In this document: positions 24,217 to 37,203 of the stretch, piece by piece
How positions within the stretch are numbered: the first letter of the stretch is position 1
Layout of the letters: each line of letters begins with the position of its first letter
Source of the DNA: Auanema rhodensis
Lineage: Eukaryota > Nematoda > Chromadorea > Rhabditida > Rhabditidae
DNA: 64,000 nt
Assembly: GCA_964057225.1 (NCBI GenBank)
Contig: OZ059898.1
Location: 1,674,001 to 1,738,000, forward strand
Direction: 5' to 3'
The notes under the pieces: model-generated
Seen by the model: the letters and a program-made list of their open reading frames with translations, nothing else
Told to the model about the DNA's origin: nothing
The model's database searches: none
Program-made: the position numbers and the translations under genes

Positions 24217-27200
24217 TCTTTGCCTTGAAAAAAGGAATCTAAAAACATCTACTTTTTGCTAAATTATTTTGAAATTTTTCGAAAAAATTTTTGTCAAAAT
24301 GTTTTTGGAAGCAATGTTGAGTGTACATGGAAACTCAACATACACTAATGCATCATTTTTCAAACGATCATAACTAATTTTTGTATTAAGCGTTTCTCAA
24401 TGTAGTATAGTGCATTCGATGCGGATTTTTAAGCTGCGTCGATCTGTGTTATCAGATTTGCGCTAGCTTAAAAATGCACCGAGATATCAACTGATATAAG
24501 TTCACACTTATATCCTCGATTTTCACCCTGAAGAATTAATTTTTTTGTTGAATAACATTGTCCATCGTCTTTGCCTTGAAAAAAGGAATCTAAAAACATC
24601 TACTTTTTGCTAAATTATTTTGAAATTTTTCGAAAAAATTTTTGTCAAAATGTTTTTGGAAGCAATGTTGAGTGTACATGGAAACTCAACATACACTAAT
24701 GCATCATTTTTCAAACGATCATAACTAATTTTTGTATTAAGCGTTTCTCAATGTAGTATAGTGCATTCGATGCGGATTTTTAAGCTGCGTCGATCTGTGT
24801 TATCAGATTTGCGCTAGCTTAAAAATGCACCGAGATATCAACTGATATAAGTTCAAACTTATATCCTCGATTTTCACCCTGAAGATTTAATTTTTTTGTT
24901 GAATAACATTGTCCATCGTCTTTGCCTTGAAAAAAGGAATCTAAAAACATCTACTTTTTGCTAAATTATTTTGAAATTTTCTGAAAAAATTTTTGTCAAA
25001 ATGTTTTTGGAAGCAATGTTGAGTGTACATGGAAACTCAACATACACTAATGCATCATTTTTCAAACGATCATAACTAATTTTTGTATTAAGCGTTTCTC
25101 AATGTAGTATAGTGCATTCGATGCGGATTTTTAAGCTGCGTCGATCTGTGTTATCAGATTTGCGCTAGCTTAAAAATGCACCGAGATATCAACTGATATA
25201 AGTTCACACTTATATCCTCGATTTTCACCCTGAAGAATTAATTTTTTTGTTGAATAACATTGTCCATCGTCTTTGCCTTGAAAAAAGGAATCTAAAAACA
25301 TCTACTTTTTGCTAAATTATTTTGAAATTTTTCGAAAAAATTTTTGTCAAAATGTTTTTGGAAGCAATGTTGAGTGTACATGGAAACTCAACATACACTA
25401 ATGCATCATTTTTCAAACGATCATAACTAATTTTTGTATTAAGCGTTTCTCAATGTAGTATAGTGCATTCGATGCGGATTTTTAAGCTGCGTCGATCTGT
25501 GTTATCAGATTTGCGCTAGCTTAAAAATGCACCGAGATATCAACTGATATAAGTTCAAACTTATATCCTCGATTTTCACCCTGAAGATTTAATTTTTTTG
25601 TTGAATAACATTGTCCATCGTCTTTGCCTTGAAAAAAGGAATCTAAAAACATCTACTTTTTGCTAAATTATTTTGAAATTTTCTGAAAAAATTTTTGTCA
25701 AAATGTTTTTGGAAGCAATGTTGAGTGTACATGGAAACTCAACATACACTAATGCATCATTTTTCAAACGATCATAACTAATTTTTGTATTAAGCGTTTC
25801 TCAATGTAGTATAGTGCATTCGATGCGGATTTTTAAGCTGCGTCGATCTGTGTTATCAGATTTGCGCTAGCTTAAAAATGCACCGAGATATCAACTGATA
25901 TAAGTTCACACTTATATCCTCGATTTTCACCCTGAAGATTTAATTTTTTCGTCGAATAACATTGTCCATCGTCTTTGCCTTGAAAAATGGAATCTAAAAA
26001 CATCTACTTTTTGCTAAATTATTTTGAAATTTTTCGAAAAAATTTTTGTCAAAATGTTTTTGGAAGCAATGTTGAGTGTACATGGAAACTCAACATACAC
26101 TAATGCATCATTTTTCAAACGATCATAACTAATTTTTGTATTAAGCGTTTCTCAATGTAGTATAGTGCATTCGATGCGGATTTTTAAGCTGCGTCGATCT
26201 GTGTTATCAGATTTGCGCTAGCTTAAAAATGCACCGAGATATCAACTGATATAAGTTCACACTTATATCCTCGATTTTCACCCTGAAGAATTAATTTTTT
26301 TGTTGAATAACATTGTCCATCGTCTTTGCCTTGAAAAAAGGAATCTAAAAACATCTACTTTTTGCTAAATTATTTTGAAATTTTTCGAAAAAATTTTTGT
26401 CAAAATGTTTTTGGAAGCAATGTTGAGTGTACATGGAAACTCAACATACACTAATGCATCATTTTTCAAACGATCATAACTAATTTTTGTATTAAGCGTT
26501 TCTCAATGTATTATAGTGCATTCGATGCGGATTTTTAAGCTGCGTCGATCTGTGTTATCAGATTTGCGCTAGCTTAAAAATGCACCGTGAAATCAACTGA
26601 TATAAGTTCACACTTATATCCTCGATTTTCACCCTGAAGAATTAATGTTTTCGTTGAATAACATTGTCAATCGTCTTTGCCTTGAAAAAAGGAATCTAAA
26701 AACATCTACTTTTTGCTAAATTATTTTGAAATTTTTCGAAAAAATTTTTGTCAAAATGTTTTTGGAAGCAATGTTGAGTGTACATGGAAACTCAACATAC
26801 ACTAATGCATCATTTTTCAAACGATCATAACTAATTTTTGTATTAAGCGTTTCTCAATGTAGTATAGTGCATTCGATGCGGATTTTTAAGCTGCGTCGAT
26901 CTGTGTTATCAGATTTGCGCTAGCTTAAAAATGCACCGAGATATCAACTGATATAAGTTCACACTTATATCCTCGATTTTCACCCTGAAGAATTAATTTT
27001 TTTGTTGAATAACATTGTCCATCGTCTTTGCCTTGAAAAAAGGAATCTAAAAACATCTACTTTTTGCTAAATTATTTTGAAATTTTTCGAAAAAATTTTT
27101 GTCAAAATGTTTTTGGAAGCAATGTTGAGTGTACATGGAAACTCAACATACACTAATGCATCATTTTTCAAACGATCATAACTAATTTTTGTATTAAGCG

Positions 27201-28779
27201 TTTCTCAATGTAGTATAGTGCATTCGATGCGGATTTTTAAGCTGCGTCGATCTGTGTTATCAGATTTGCGCTAGCTTAAAAATGCACCGAGATATCAACT
27301 GATATAAGTTCAAACTTATATCCTCGATTTTCACCCTGAAGATTTAATTTTTTTGTTGAATAACATTGTCCATCGTCTTTGCCTTGAAAAAAGGAATCTA
27401 AAAACATCTACTTTTTGCTAAATTATTTTGAAATTTTCTGAAAAAATTTTTGTCAAAATGTTTTTGGAAGCAATGTTGAGTGTACATGGAAACTCAACAT
27501 ACACTAATGCATCATTTTTCAAACGATCATAACTAATTTTTGTATTAAGCGTTTCTCAATGTAGTATAGTGCATTCGATGCGGATTTTTAAGCTGCGTCG
27601 ATCTGTGTTATCAGATTTGCGCTAGCTTAAAAATGCACCGAGATATCAACTGATATAAGTTCACACTTATATCCTCGATTTTCACCCTGAAGAATTAATT
27701 TTTTTGTTGAATAACATTGTCCATCGTCTTTGCCTTGAAAAAAGGAATCTAAAAACATCTACTTTTTGCTAAATTATTTTGAAATTTTTCGAAAAAATTT
27801 TTGTCAAAATGTTTTTGGAAGCAATGTTGAGTGTACATGGAAACTCAACATACACTAATGCATCATTTTTCAAACGATCATAACTAATTTTTGTATTAAG
27901 CGTTTCTCAATGTAGTATAGTGCATTCGATGCGGATTTTTAAGCTGCGTCGATCTGTGTTATCAGATTTGCGCTAGCTTAAAAATGCACCGAGATATCAA
28001 CTGATATAAGTTCAAACTTATATCCTCGATTTTCACCCTGAAGATTTAATTTTTTTGTTGAATAACATTGTCCATCGTCTTTGCCTTGAAAAAAGGAATC
28101 TAAAAACATCTACTTTTTGCTAAATTATTTTGAAATTTTCTGAAAAAATTTTTGTCAAAATGTTTTTGGAAGCAATGTTGAGTGTACATGGAAACTCAAC
28201 ATACACTAATGCATCATTTTTCAAACGATCATAACTAATTTTTGTATTAAGCGTTTCTCAATGTAGTATAGTGCATTCGATGCGGATTTTTAAGCTGCGT
28301 CGATCTGTGTTATCAGATTTGCGCTAGCTTAAAAATGCACCGAGATATCAACTGATATAAGTTCACACTTATATCCTCGATTTTCACCCTGAAGAATTAA
28401 TTTTTTTGTTGAATAACATTGTCCATCGTCTTTGCCTTGAAAAAAGGAATCTAAAAACATCTACTTTTTGCTAAATTATTTTGAAATTTTTCGAAAAAAT
28501 TTTTGTCAAAATGTTTTTGGAAGCAATGTTGAGTGTACATGGAAACTCAACATACACTAATGCATCATTTTTCAAACGATCATAACTAATTTTTGTATTA
28601 AGCGTTTCTCAATGTAGTATAGTGCATTCGATGCGGATTTTTAAGCTGCGTCGATCTGTGTTATCAGATTTGCGCTAGCTTAAAAATGCACCGAGATATC
28701 AACTGATATAAGTTCAAACTTATATCCTCGATTTTCACCCTGAAGATTTAATTTTTTTGTTGAATAACATTGTCCATTG
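24217..28779. repeat. Monomers 70-82: dimers plus first five-monomer cassette
   Basis: The stretch alternates TCAC/gaattaat copies with TCAA/gatttaat copies, all with the ttttgttg junction, as dimers at 24217, 24919, 26674, 27376 and 28078. The TCAC member has the CT centre in 72, 79 and 81. Monomers 74-78 (25621-27375) form the first copy of the five-monomer cassette that is tandem from 28780 onwards. Monomers 74-82 can therefore be read as a nine-monomer unit (3159 bp): the cassette plus two extra dimers. Monomer 82 ends with a private cattgtc. Confidence 0.8.
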
Positions 28780-31700
28780 TCTTTGCCTTGAAAAAAGGAA
28801 TCTAAAAACATCTACTTTTTGCTAAATTATTTTGAAATTTTCTGAAAAAATTTTTGTCAAAATGTTTTTGGAAGCAATGTTGAGTGTACATGGAAACTCA
28901 ACATACACTAATGCATCATTTTTCAAACGATCATAACTAATTTTTGTATTAAGCGTTTCTCAATGTAGTATAGTGCATTCGATGCGGATTTTTAAGCTGC
29001 GTCGATCTGTGTTATCAGATTTGCGCTAGCTTAAAAATGCACCGAGATATCAACTGATATAAGTTCACACTTATATCCTCGATTTTCACCCTGAAGATTT
29101 AATTTTTTCGTCGAATAACATTGTCCATCGTCTTTGCCTTGAAAAATGGAATCTAAAAACATCTACTTTTTGCTAAATTATTTTGAAATTTTTCGAAAAA
29201 ATTTTTGTCAAAATGTTTTTGGAAGCAATGTTGAGTGTACATGGAAACTCAACATACACTAATGCATCATTTTTCAAACGATCATAACTAATTTTTGTAT
29301 TAAGCGTTTCTCAATGTAGTATAGTGCATTCGATGCGGATTTTTAAGCTGCGTCGATCTGTGTTATCAGATTTGCGCTAGCTTAAAAATGCACCGAGATA
29401 TCAACTGATATAAGTTCACACTTATATCCTCGATTTTCACCCTGAAGAATTAATTTTTTTGTTGAATAACATTGTCCATCGTCTTTGCCTTGAAAAAAGG
29501 AATCTAAAAACATCTACTTTTTGCTAAATTATTTTGAAATTTTTCGAAAAAATTTTTGTCAAAATGTTTTTGGAAGCAATGTTGAGTGTACATGGAAACT
29601 CAACATACACTAATGCATCATTTTTCAAACGATCATAACTAATTTTTGTATTAAGCGTTTCTCAATGTATTATAGTGCATTCGATGCGGATTTTTAAGCT
29701 GCGTCGATCTGTGTTATCAGATTTGCGCTAGCTTAAAAATGCACCGTGAAATCAACTGATATAAGTTCACACTTATATCCTCGATTTTCACCCTGAAGAA
29801 TTAATGTTTTCGTTGAATAACATTGTCAATCGTCTTTGCCTTGAAAAAAGGAATCTAAAAACATCTACTTTTTGCTAAATTATTTTGAAATTTTTCGAAA
29901 AAATTTTTGTCAAAATGTTTTTGGAAGCAATGTTGAGTGTACATGGAAACTCAACATACACTAATGCATCATTTTTCAAACGATCATAACTAATTTTTGT
30001 ATTAAGCGTTTCTCAATGTAGTATAGTGCATTCGATGCGGATTTTTAAGCTGCGTCGATCTGTGTTATCAGATTTGCGCTAGCTTAAAAATGCACCGAGA
30101 TATCAACTGATATAAGTTCACACTTATATCCTCGATTTTCACCCTGAAGAATTAATTTTTTTGTTGAATAACATTGTCCATCGTCTTTGCCTTGAAAAAA
30201 GGAATCTAAAAACATCTACTTTTTGCTAAATTATTTTGAAATTTTTCGAAAAAATTTTTGTCAAAATGTTTTTGGAAGCAATGTTGAGTGTACATGGAAA
30301 CTCAACATACACTAATGCATCATTTTTCAAACGATCATAACTAATTTTTGTATTAAGCGTTTCTCAATGTAGTATAGTGCATTCGATGCGGATTTTTAAG
30401 CTGCGTCGATCTGTGTTATCAGATTTGCGCTAGCTTAAAAATGCACCGAGATATCAACTGATATAAGTTCAAACTTATATCCTCGATTTTCACCCTGAAG
30501 ATTTAATTTTTTTGTTGAATAACATTGTCCATCGTCTTTGCCTTGAAAAAAGGAATCTAAAAACATCTACTTTTTGCTAAATTATTTTGAAATTTTCTGA
30601 AAAAATTTTTGTCAAAATGTTTTTGGAAGCAATGTTGAGTGTACATGGAAACTCAACATACACTAATGCATCATTTTTCAAACGATCATAACTAATTTTT
30701 GTATTAAGCGTTTCTCAATGTAGTATAGTGCATTCGATGCGGATTTTTAAGCTGCGTCGATCTGTGTTATCAGATTTGCGCTAGCTTAAAAATGCACCGA
30801 GATATCAACTGATATAAGTTCACACTTATATCCTCGATTTTCACCCTGAAGATTTAATTTTTTCGTCGAATAACATTGTCCATCGTCTTTGCCTTGAAAA
30901 ATGGAATCTAAAAACATCTACTTTTTGCTAAATTATTTTGAAATTTTTCGAAAAAATTTTTGTCAAAATGTTTTTGGAAGCAATGTTGAGTGTACATGGA
31001 AACTCAACATACACTAATGCATCATTTTTCAAACGATCATAACTAATTTTTGTATTAAGCGTTTCTCAATGTAGTATAGTGCATTCGATGCGGATTTTTA
31101 AGCTGCGTCGATCTGTGTTATCAGATTTGCGCTAGCTTAAAAATGCACCGAGATATCAACTGATATAAGTTCACACTTATATCCTCGATTTTCACCCTGA
31201 AGAATTAATTTTTTTGTTGAATAACATTGTCCATCGTCTTTGCCTTGAAAAAAGGAATCTAAAAACATCTACTTTTTGCTAAATTATTTTGAAATTTTTC
31301 GAAAAAATTTTTGTCAAAATGTTTTTGGAAGCAATGTTGAGTGTACATGGAAACTCAACATACACTAATGCATCATTTTTCAAACGATCATAACTAATTT
31401 TTGTATTAAGCGTTTCTCAATGTATTATAGTGCATTCGATGCGGATTTTTAAGCTGCGTCGATCTGTGTTATCAGATTTGCGCTAGCTTAAAAATGCACC
31501 GTGAAATCAACTGATATAAGTTCACACTTATATCCTCGATTTTCACCCTGAAGAATTAATGTTTTCGTTGAATAACATTGTCAATCGTCTTTGCCTTGAA
31601 AAAAGGAATCTAAAAACATCTACTTTTTGCTAAATTATTTTGAAATTTTTCGAAAAAATTTTTGTCAAAATGTTTTTGGAAGCAATGTTGAGTGTACATG

Positions 31701-34044
31701 GAAACTCAACATACACTAATGCATCATTTTTCAAACGATCATAACTAATTTTTGTATTAAGCGTTTCTCAATGTAGTATAGTGCATTCGATGCGGATTTT
31801 TAAGCTGCGTCGATCTGTGTTATCAGATTTGCGCTAGCTTAAAAATGCACCGAGATATCAACTGATATAAGTTCACACTTATATCCTCGATTTTCACCCT
31901 GAAGAATTAATTTTTTTGTTGAATAACATTGTCCATCGTCTTTGCCTTGAAAAAAGGAATCTAAAAACATCTACTTTTTGCTAAATTATTTTGAAATTTT
32001 TCGAAAAAATTTTTGTCAAAATGTTTTTGGAAGCAATGTTGAGTGTACATGGAAACTCAACATACACTAATGCATCATTTTTCAAACGATCATAACTAAT
32101 TTTTGTATTAAGCGTTTCTCAATGTAGTATAGTGCATTCGATGCGGATTTTTAAGCTGCGTCGATCTGTGTTATCAGATTTGCGCTAGCTTAAAAATGCA
32201 CCGAGATATCAACTGATATAAGTTCAAACTTATATCCTCGATTTTCACCCTGAAGATTTAATTTTTTTGTTGAATAACATTGTCCATCGTCTTTGCCTTG
32301 AAAAAAGGAATCTAAAAACATCTACTTTTTGCTAAATTATCTTGAAATTTTCTGAAAAAATTTTTGTCAAAATGTTTTTGGAAGCAATGTTGAGTGTACA
32401 TGGAAACTCAACATACACTAATGCATCATTTTTCAAACGATCATAACTAATTTTTGTATTAAGCGTTTCTCAATGTAGTATAGTGCATTCGATGCGGATT
32501 TTTAAGCTGCGTCGATCTGTGTTATCAGATTTGCGCTAGCTTAAAAATGCACCGAGATATCAACTGATATAAGTTCACACTTATATCCTCGATTTTCACC
32601 CTGAAGATTTAATTTTTTCGTCGAATAACATTGTCCATCGTCTTTGCCTTGAAAAATGGAATCTAAAAACATCTACTTTTTGCTAAATTATTTTGAAATT
32701 TTTCGAAAAAATTTTTGTCAAAATGTTTTTGGAAGCAATGTTGAGTGTACATGGAAACTCAACATACACTAATGCATCATTTTTCAAACGATCATAACTA
32801 ATTTTTGTATTAAGCGTTTCTCAATGTAGTATAGTGCATTCGATGCGGATTTTTAAGCTGCGTCGATCTGTGTTATCAGATTTGCGCTAGCTTAAAAATG
32901 CACCGAGATATCAACTGATATAAGTTCACACTTATATCCTCGATTTTCACCCTGAAGAATTAATTTTTTTGTTGAATAACATTGTCCATCGTCTTTGCCT
33001 TGAAAAAAGGAATCTAAAAACATCTACTTTTTGCTAAATTATTTTGAAATTTTTCGAAAAAATTTTTGTCAAAATGTTTTTGGAAGCAATGTTGAGTGTA
33101 CATGGAAACTCAACATACACTAATGCATCATTTTTCAAACGATCATAACTAATTTTTGTATTAAGCGTTTCTCAATGTATTATAGTGCATTCGATGCGGA
33201 TTTTTAAGCTGCGTCGATCTGTGTTATCAGATTTGCGCTAGCTTAAAAATGCACCGTGAAATCAACTGATATAAGTTCACACTTATATCCTCGATTTTCA
33301 CCCTGAAGAATTAATGTTTTCGTTGAATAACATTGTCAATCGTCTTTGCCTTGAAAAAAGGAATCTAAAAACATCTACTTTTTGCTAAATTATTTTGAAA
33401 TTTTTCGAAAAAATTTTTGTCAAAATGTTTTTGGAAGCAATGTTGAGTGTACATGGAAACTCAACATACACTAATGCATCATTTTTCAAACGATCATAAC
33501 TAATTTTTGTATTAAGCGTTTCTCAATGTAGTATAGTGCATTCGATGCGGATTTTTAAGCTGCGTCGATCTGTGTTATCAGATTTGCGCTAGCTTAAAAA
33601 TGCACCGAGATATCAACTGATATAAGTTCACACTTATATCCTCGATTTTCACCCTGAAGAATTAATTTTTTTGTTGAATAACATTGTCCATCGTCTTTGC
33701 CTTGAAAAAAGGAATCTAAAAACATCTACTTTTTGCTAAATTATTTTGAAATTTTTCGAAAAAATTTTTGTCAAAATGTTTTTGGAAGCAATGTTGAGTG
33801 TACATGGAAACTCAACATACACTAATGCATCATTTTTCAAACGATCATAACTAATTTTTGTATTAAGCGTTTCTCAATGTAGTATAGTGCATTCGATGCG
33901 GATTTTTAAGCTGCGTCGATCTGTGTTATCAGATTTGCGCTAGCTTAAAAATGCACCGAGATATCAACTGATATAAGTTCAAACTTATATCCTCGATTTT
34001 CACCCTGAAGATTTAATTTTTTTGTTGAATAACATTGTCCATCG
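28780..34044. repeat. Five-monomer higher-order repeat, three tandem copies (1755 bp each)
   Basis: Copies start at 28780, 30535 and 32290. The ordered monomer types are: (a) CT centre, TCAC loop, gatttaat and a cgtcgaat junction; (b) aaaaatgg, TCAC, gaattaat; (c) gtatta, accgtgaaatc, aatgttttcg and gtcaatcg; (d) TCAC, gaattaat; (e) TCAA, gatttaat. The cgtcgaat junction and type-c marker set make the register unambiguous. The only private change I saw is attatcttg in the third copy (monomer 93). Near-identity over 1755 bp with several differences between neighbouring monomers is the definition of a higher-order repeat and implies recent local amplification. Confidence 0.9.
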
Positions 34045-34395
34045 TCTTTGCCTTGAAAAAAGGAATCTAAAAACATCTACTTTTTGCTAAATTATTTTGA
34101 AATTTTCTGAAAAAATTTTTGTCAAAATGTTTTTGGAAGCAATGTTGAGTGTACATGGAAACTCAACATACACTAATGCATCATTTTTCAAACGATCATA
34201 ACTAATTTTTGTATTAAGCGTTTCTCAATGTAGTATAGTGCATTCGATGCGGATTTTTAAGCTGCGTCGATCTGTGTTATCAGATTTGCGCTAGCTTAAA
34301 AATGCACCGAGATATCAACTGATATAAGTTCAAACTTATATCCTCGATTTTCACCCTGAAGATTTAATTTTTTTGTTGAATAACATTGTCCATCG
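34045..34395. repeat. Hybrid monomer 98 (type a start, type e end)
   Basis: This copy sits between a type-e monomer (97) and a type-a monomer (99). Its first part has the CT palindrome centre of type a; its last part has the TCAA loop, gatttaat and ttttgttg junction of type e. It is therefore what an in-register exchange between neighbouring types a and e would leave, and it breaks the five-monomer rhythm. The switch lies between monomer positions 64 and 289. Confidence 0.75.
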
Positions 34396-36501
34396 TCTTT
34401 GCCTTGAAAAAAGGAATCTAAAAACATCTACTTTTTGCTAAATTATTTTGAAATTTTCTGAAAAAATTTTTGTCAAAATGTTTTTGGAAGCAATGTTGAG
34501 TGTACATGGAAACTCAACATACACTAATGCATCATTTTTCAAACGATCATAACTAATTTTTGTATTAAGCGTTTCTCAATGTAGTATAGTGCATTCGATG
34601 CGGATTTTTAAGCTGCGTCGATCTGTGTTATCAGATTTGCGCTAGCTTAAAAATGCACCGAGATATCAACTGATATAAGTTCACACTTATATCCTCGATT
34701 TTCACCCTGAAGATTTAATTTTTTCGTCGAATAACATTGTCCATCGTCTTTGCCTTGAAAAATGGAATCTAAAAACATCTACTTTTTGCTAAATTATTTT
34801 GAAATTTTTCGAAAAAATTTTTGTCAAAATGTTTTTGGAAGCAATGTTGAGTGTACATGGAAACTCAACATACACTAATGCATCATTTTTCAAACGATCA
34901 TAACTAATTTTTGTATTAAGCGTTTCTCAATGTAGTATAGTGCATTCGATGCGGATTTTTAAGCTGCGTCGATCTGTGTTATCAGATTTGCGCTAGCTTA
35001 AAAATGCACCGAGATATCAACTGATATAAGTTCACACTTATATCCTCGATTTTCACCCTGAAGAATTAATTTTTTTGTTGAATAACATTGTCCATCGTCT
35101 TTGCCTTGAAAAAAGGAATCTAAAAACATCTACTTTTTGCTAAATTATTTTGAAATTTTTCGAAAAAATTTTTGTCAAAATGTTTTTGGAAGCAATGTTG
35201 AGTGTACATGGAAACTCAACATACACTAATGCATCATTTTTCAAACGATCATAACTAATTTTTGTATTAAGCGTTTCTCAATGTAGTATAGTGCATTCGA
35301 TGCGGATTTTTAAGCTGCGTCGATCTGTGTTATCAGATTTGCGCTAGCTTAAAAATGCACCGAGATATCAACTGATATAAGTTCACACTTATATCCTCGA
35401 TTTTCACCCTGAAGAATTAATTTTTTTGTTGAATAACATTGTCCATCGTCTTTGCCTTGAAAAAAGGAATCTAAAAACATCTACTTTTTGCTAAATTATT
35501 TTGAAATTTTTCGAAAAAATTTTTGTCAAAATGTTTTTGGAAGCAATGTTGAGTGTACATGGAAACTCAACATACACTAATGCATCATTTTTCAAACGAT
35601 CATAACTAATTTTTGTATTAAGCGTTTCTCAATGTATTATAGTGCATTCGATGCGGATTTTTAAGCTGCGTCGATCTGTGTTATCAGATTTGCGCTAGCT
35701 TAAAAATGCACCGTGAAATCAACTGATATAAGTTCACACTTATATCCTCGATTTTCACCCTGAAGAATTAATGTTTTCGTTGAATAACATTGTCAATCGT
35801 CTTTGCCTTGAAAAAAGGAATCTAAAAACATCTACTTTTTGCTAAATTATTTTGAAATTTTTCGAAAAAATTTTTGTCAAAATGTTTTTGGAAGCAATGT
35901 TGAGTGTACATGGAAACTCAACATACACTAATGCATCATTTTTCAAACGATCATAACTAATTTTTGTATTAAGCGTTTCTCAATGTAGTATAGTGCATTC
36001 GATGCGGATTTTTAAGCTGCGTCGATCTGTGTTATCAGATTTGCGCTAGCTTAAAAATGCACCGAGATATCAACTGATATAAGTTCACACTTATATCCTC
36101 GATTTTCACCCTGAAGAATTAATTTTTTTGTTGAATAACATTGTCCATCGTCTTTGCCTTGAAAAAAGGAATCTAAAAACATCTACTTTTTGCTAAATTA
36201 TTTTGAAATTTTTCGAAAAAATTTTTGTCAAAATGTTTTTGGAAGCAATGTTGAGTGTACATGGAAACTCAACATACACTAATGCATCATTTTTCAAACG
36301 ATCATAACTAATTTTTGTATTAAGCGTTTCTCAATGTAGTATAGTGCATTCGATGCGGATTTTTAAGCTGCGTCGATCTGTGTTATCAGATTTGCGCTAG
36401 CTTAAAAATGCACCGAGATATCAACTGATATAAGTTCAAACTTATATCCTCGATTTTCACCCTGAAGAATTAATTTTTTTGTTGAATAACATTGTCCATC
36501 G
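34396..36501. repeat. Monomers 99-104: five-monomer cassette with one extra copy
   Basis: Types a and b are followed by an extra plain TCAC monomer (101, 35098-35448), then type c (102), type d (103) and a TCAA copy (104) that ends gaattaat, not gatttaat. This is a fifth occurrence of the cassette, expanded by one monomer and altered at its end. It marks the right boundary of the regular five-monomer region. Confidence 0.75.
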
Positions 36502-37203
36502 TCTTTGCCTTGAAAAAAGGAATCTAAAAACATCTACTTTTTGCTAAATTATTTTGAAATTTTTCGAAAAAATTTTTGTCAAAATGTTTTTGGAAGCAAT
36601 GTTGAGTGTACATGGAAACTCAACATACACTAATGCATCATTTTTCAAACGATCATAACTAATTTTTGTATTAAGCGTTTCTCAATGTAGTATAGTGCAT
36701 TCGATGCGGATTTTTAAGCTGCGTCGATTTGTGTTATCAGATTTGCGCTAGCTTAAAAATGCACCGAGATATAAACTGATATAAGTTCACACTTATATCC
36801 TCGATTTTCACCCAGAAGATTTAATTTTTTCGTTGAATAACATTGTCCATCGTCTTTGCCTTGTAAAATGGAATCTAAAAACATCTACTTTTTGCTAAAT
36901 TATTTTGAAATTTTTCGAAAAAATTTTTGTCAAAATGTTTTTGGAAGCAATGTTGAGTGTACATGGAAACTCAACATACACTAATGCATCATTTTTCAAA
37001 CGATCATAACTAATTTTTGTTTTAAGCGTTTCTCAATGTAGTATAGTGCATTCGATGCGGATTTTTAAGCTGCGTCGATCTGTGTTATCAGATTTGCGCT
37101 AGCTTAAAAATGCACCGAGATATCAACTGATATAAGTTCAAACTTATATCCTCGATTTTCACCCTGAAGAATTAATTTTTTTGTTGAATAACATTGTCCA
37201 TCG
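36502..37203. repeat. Marker pair M, copy 1 (monomers 105-106)
   Basis: Monomer 105 has gatataaactg (C to A after the GATATC site) and cacccagaag; monomer 106 starts ccttgtaaaatgg and has the TCAA loop. This linked pair recurs at 48085 with all markers, and at 55105 and 57562 without the cccagaag change. Copy-specific changes here are cgatttgtg in 105 and gttttaagcg in 106. Confidence 0.8.
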
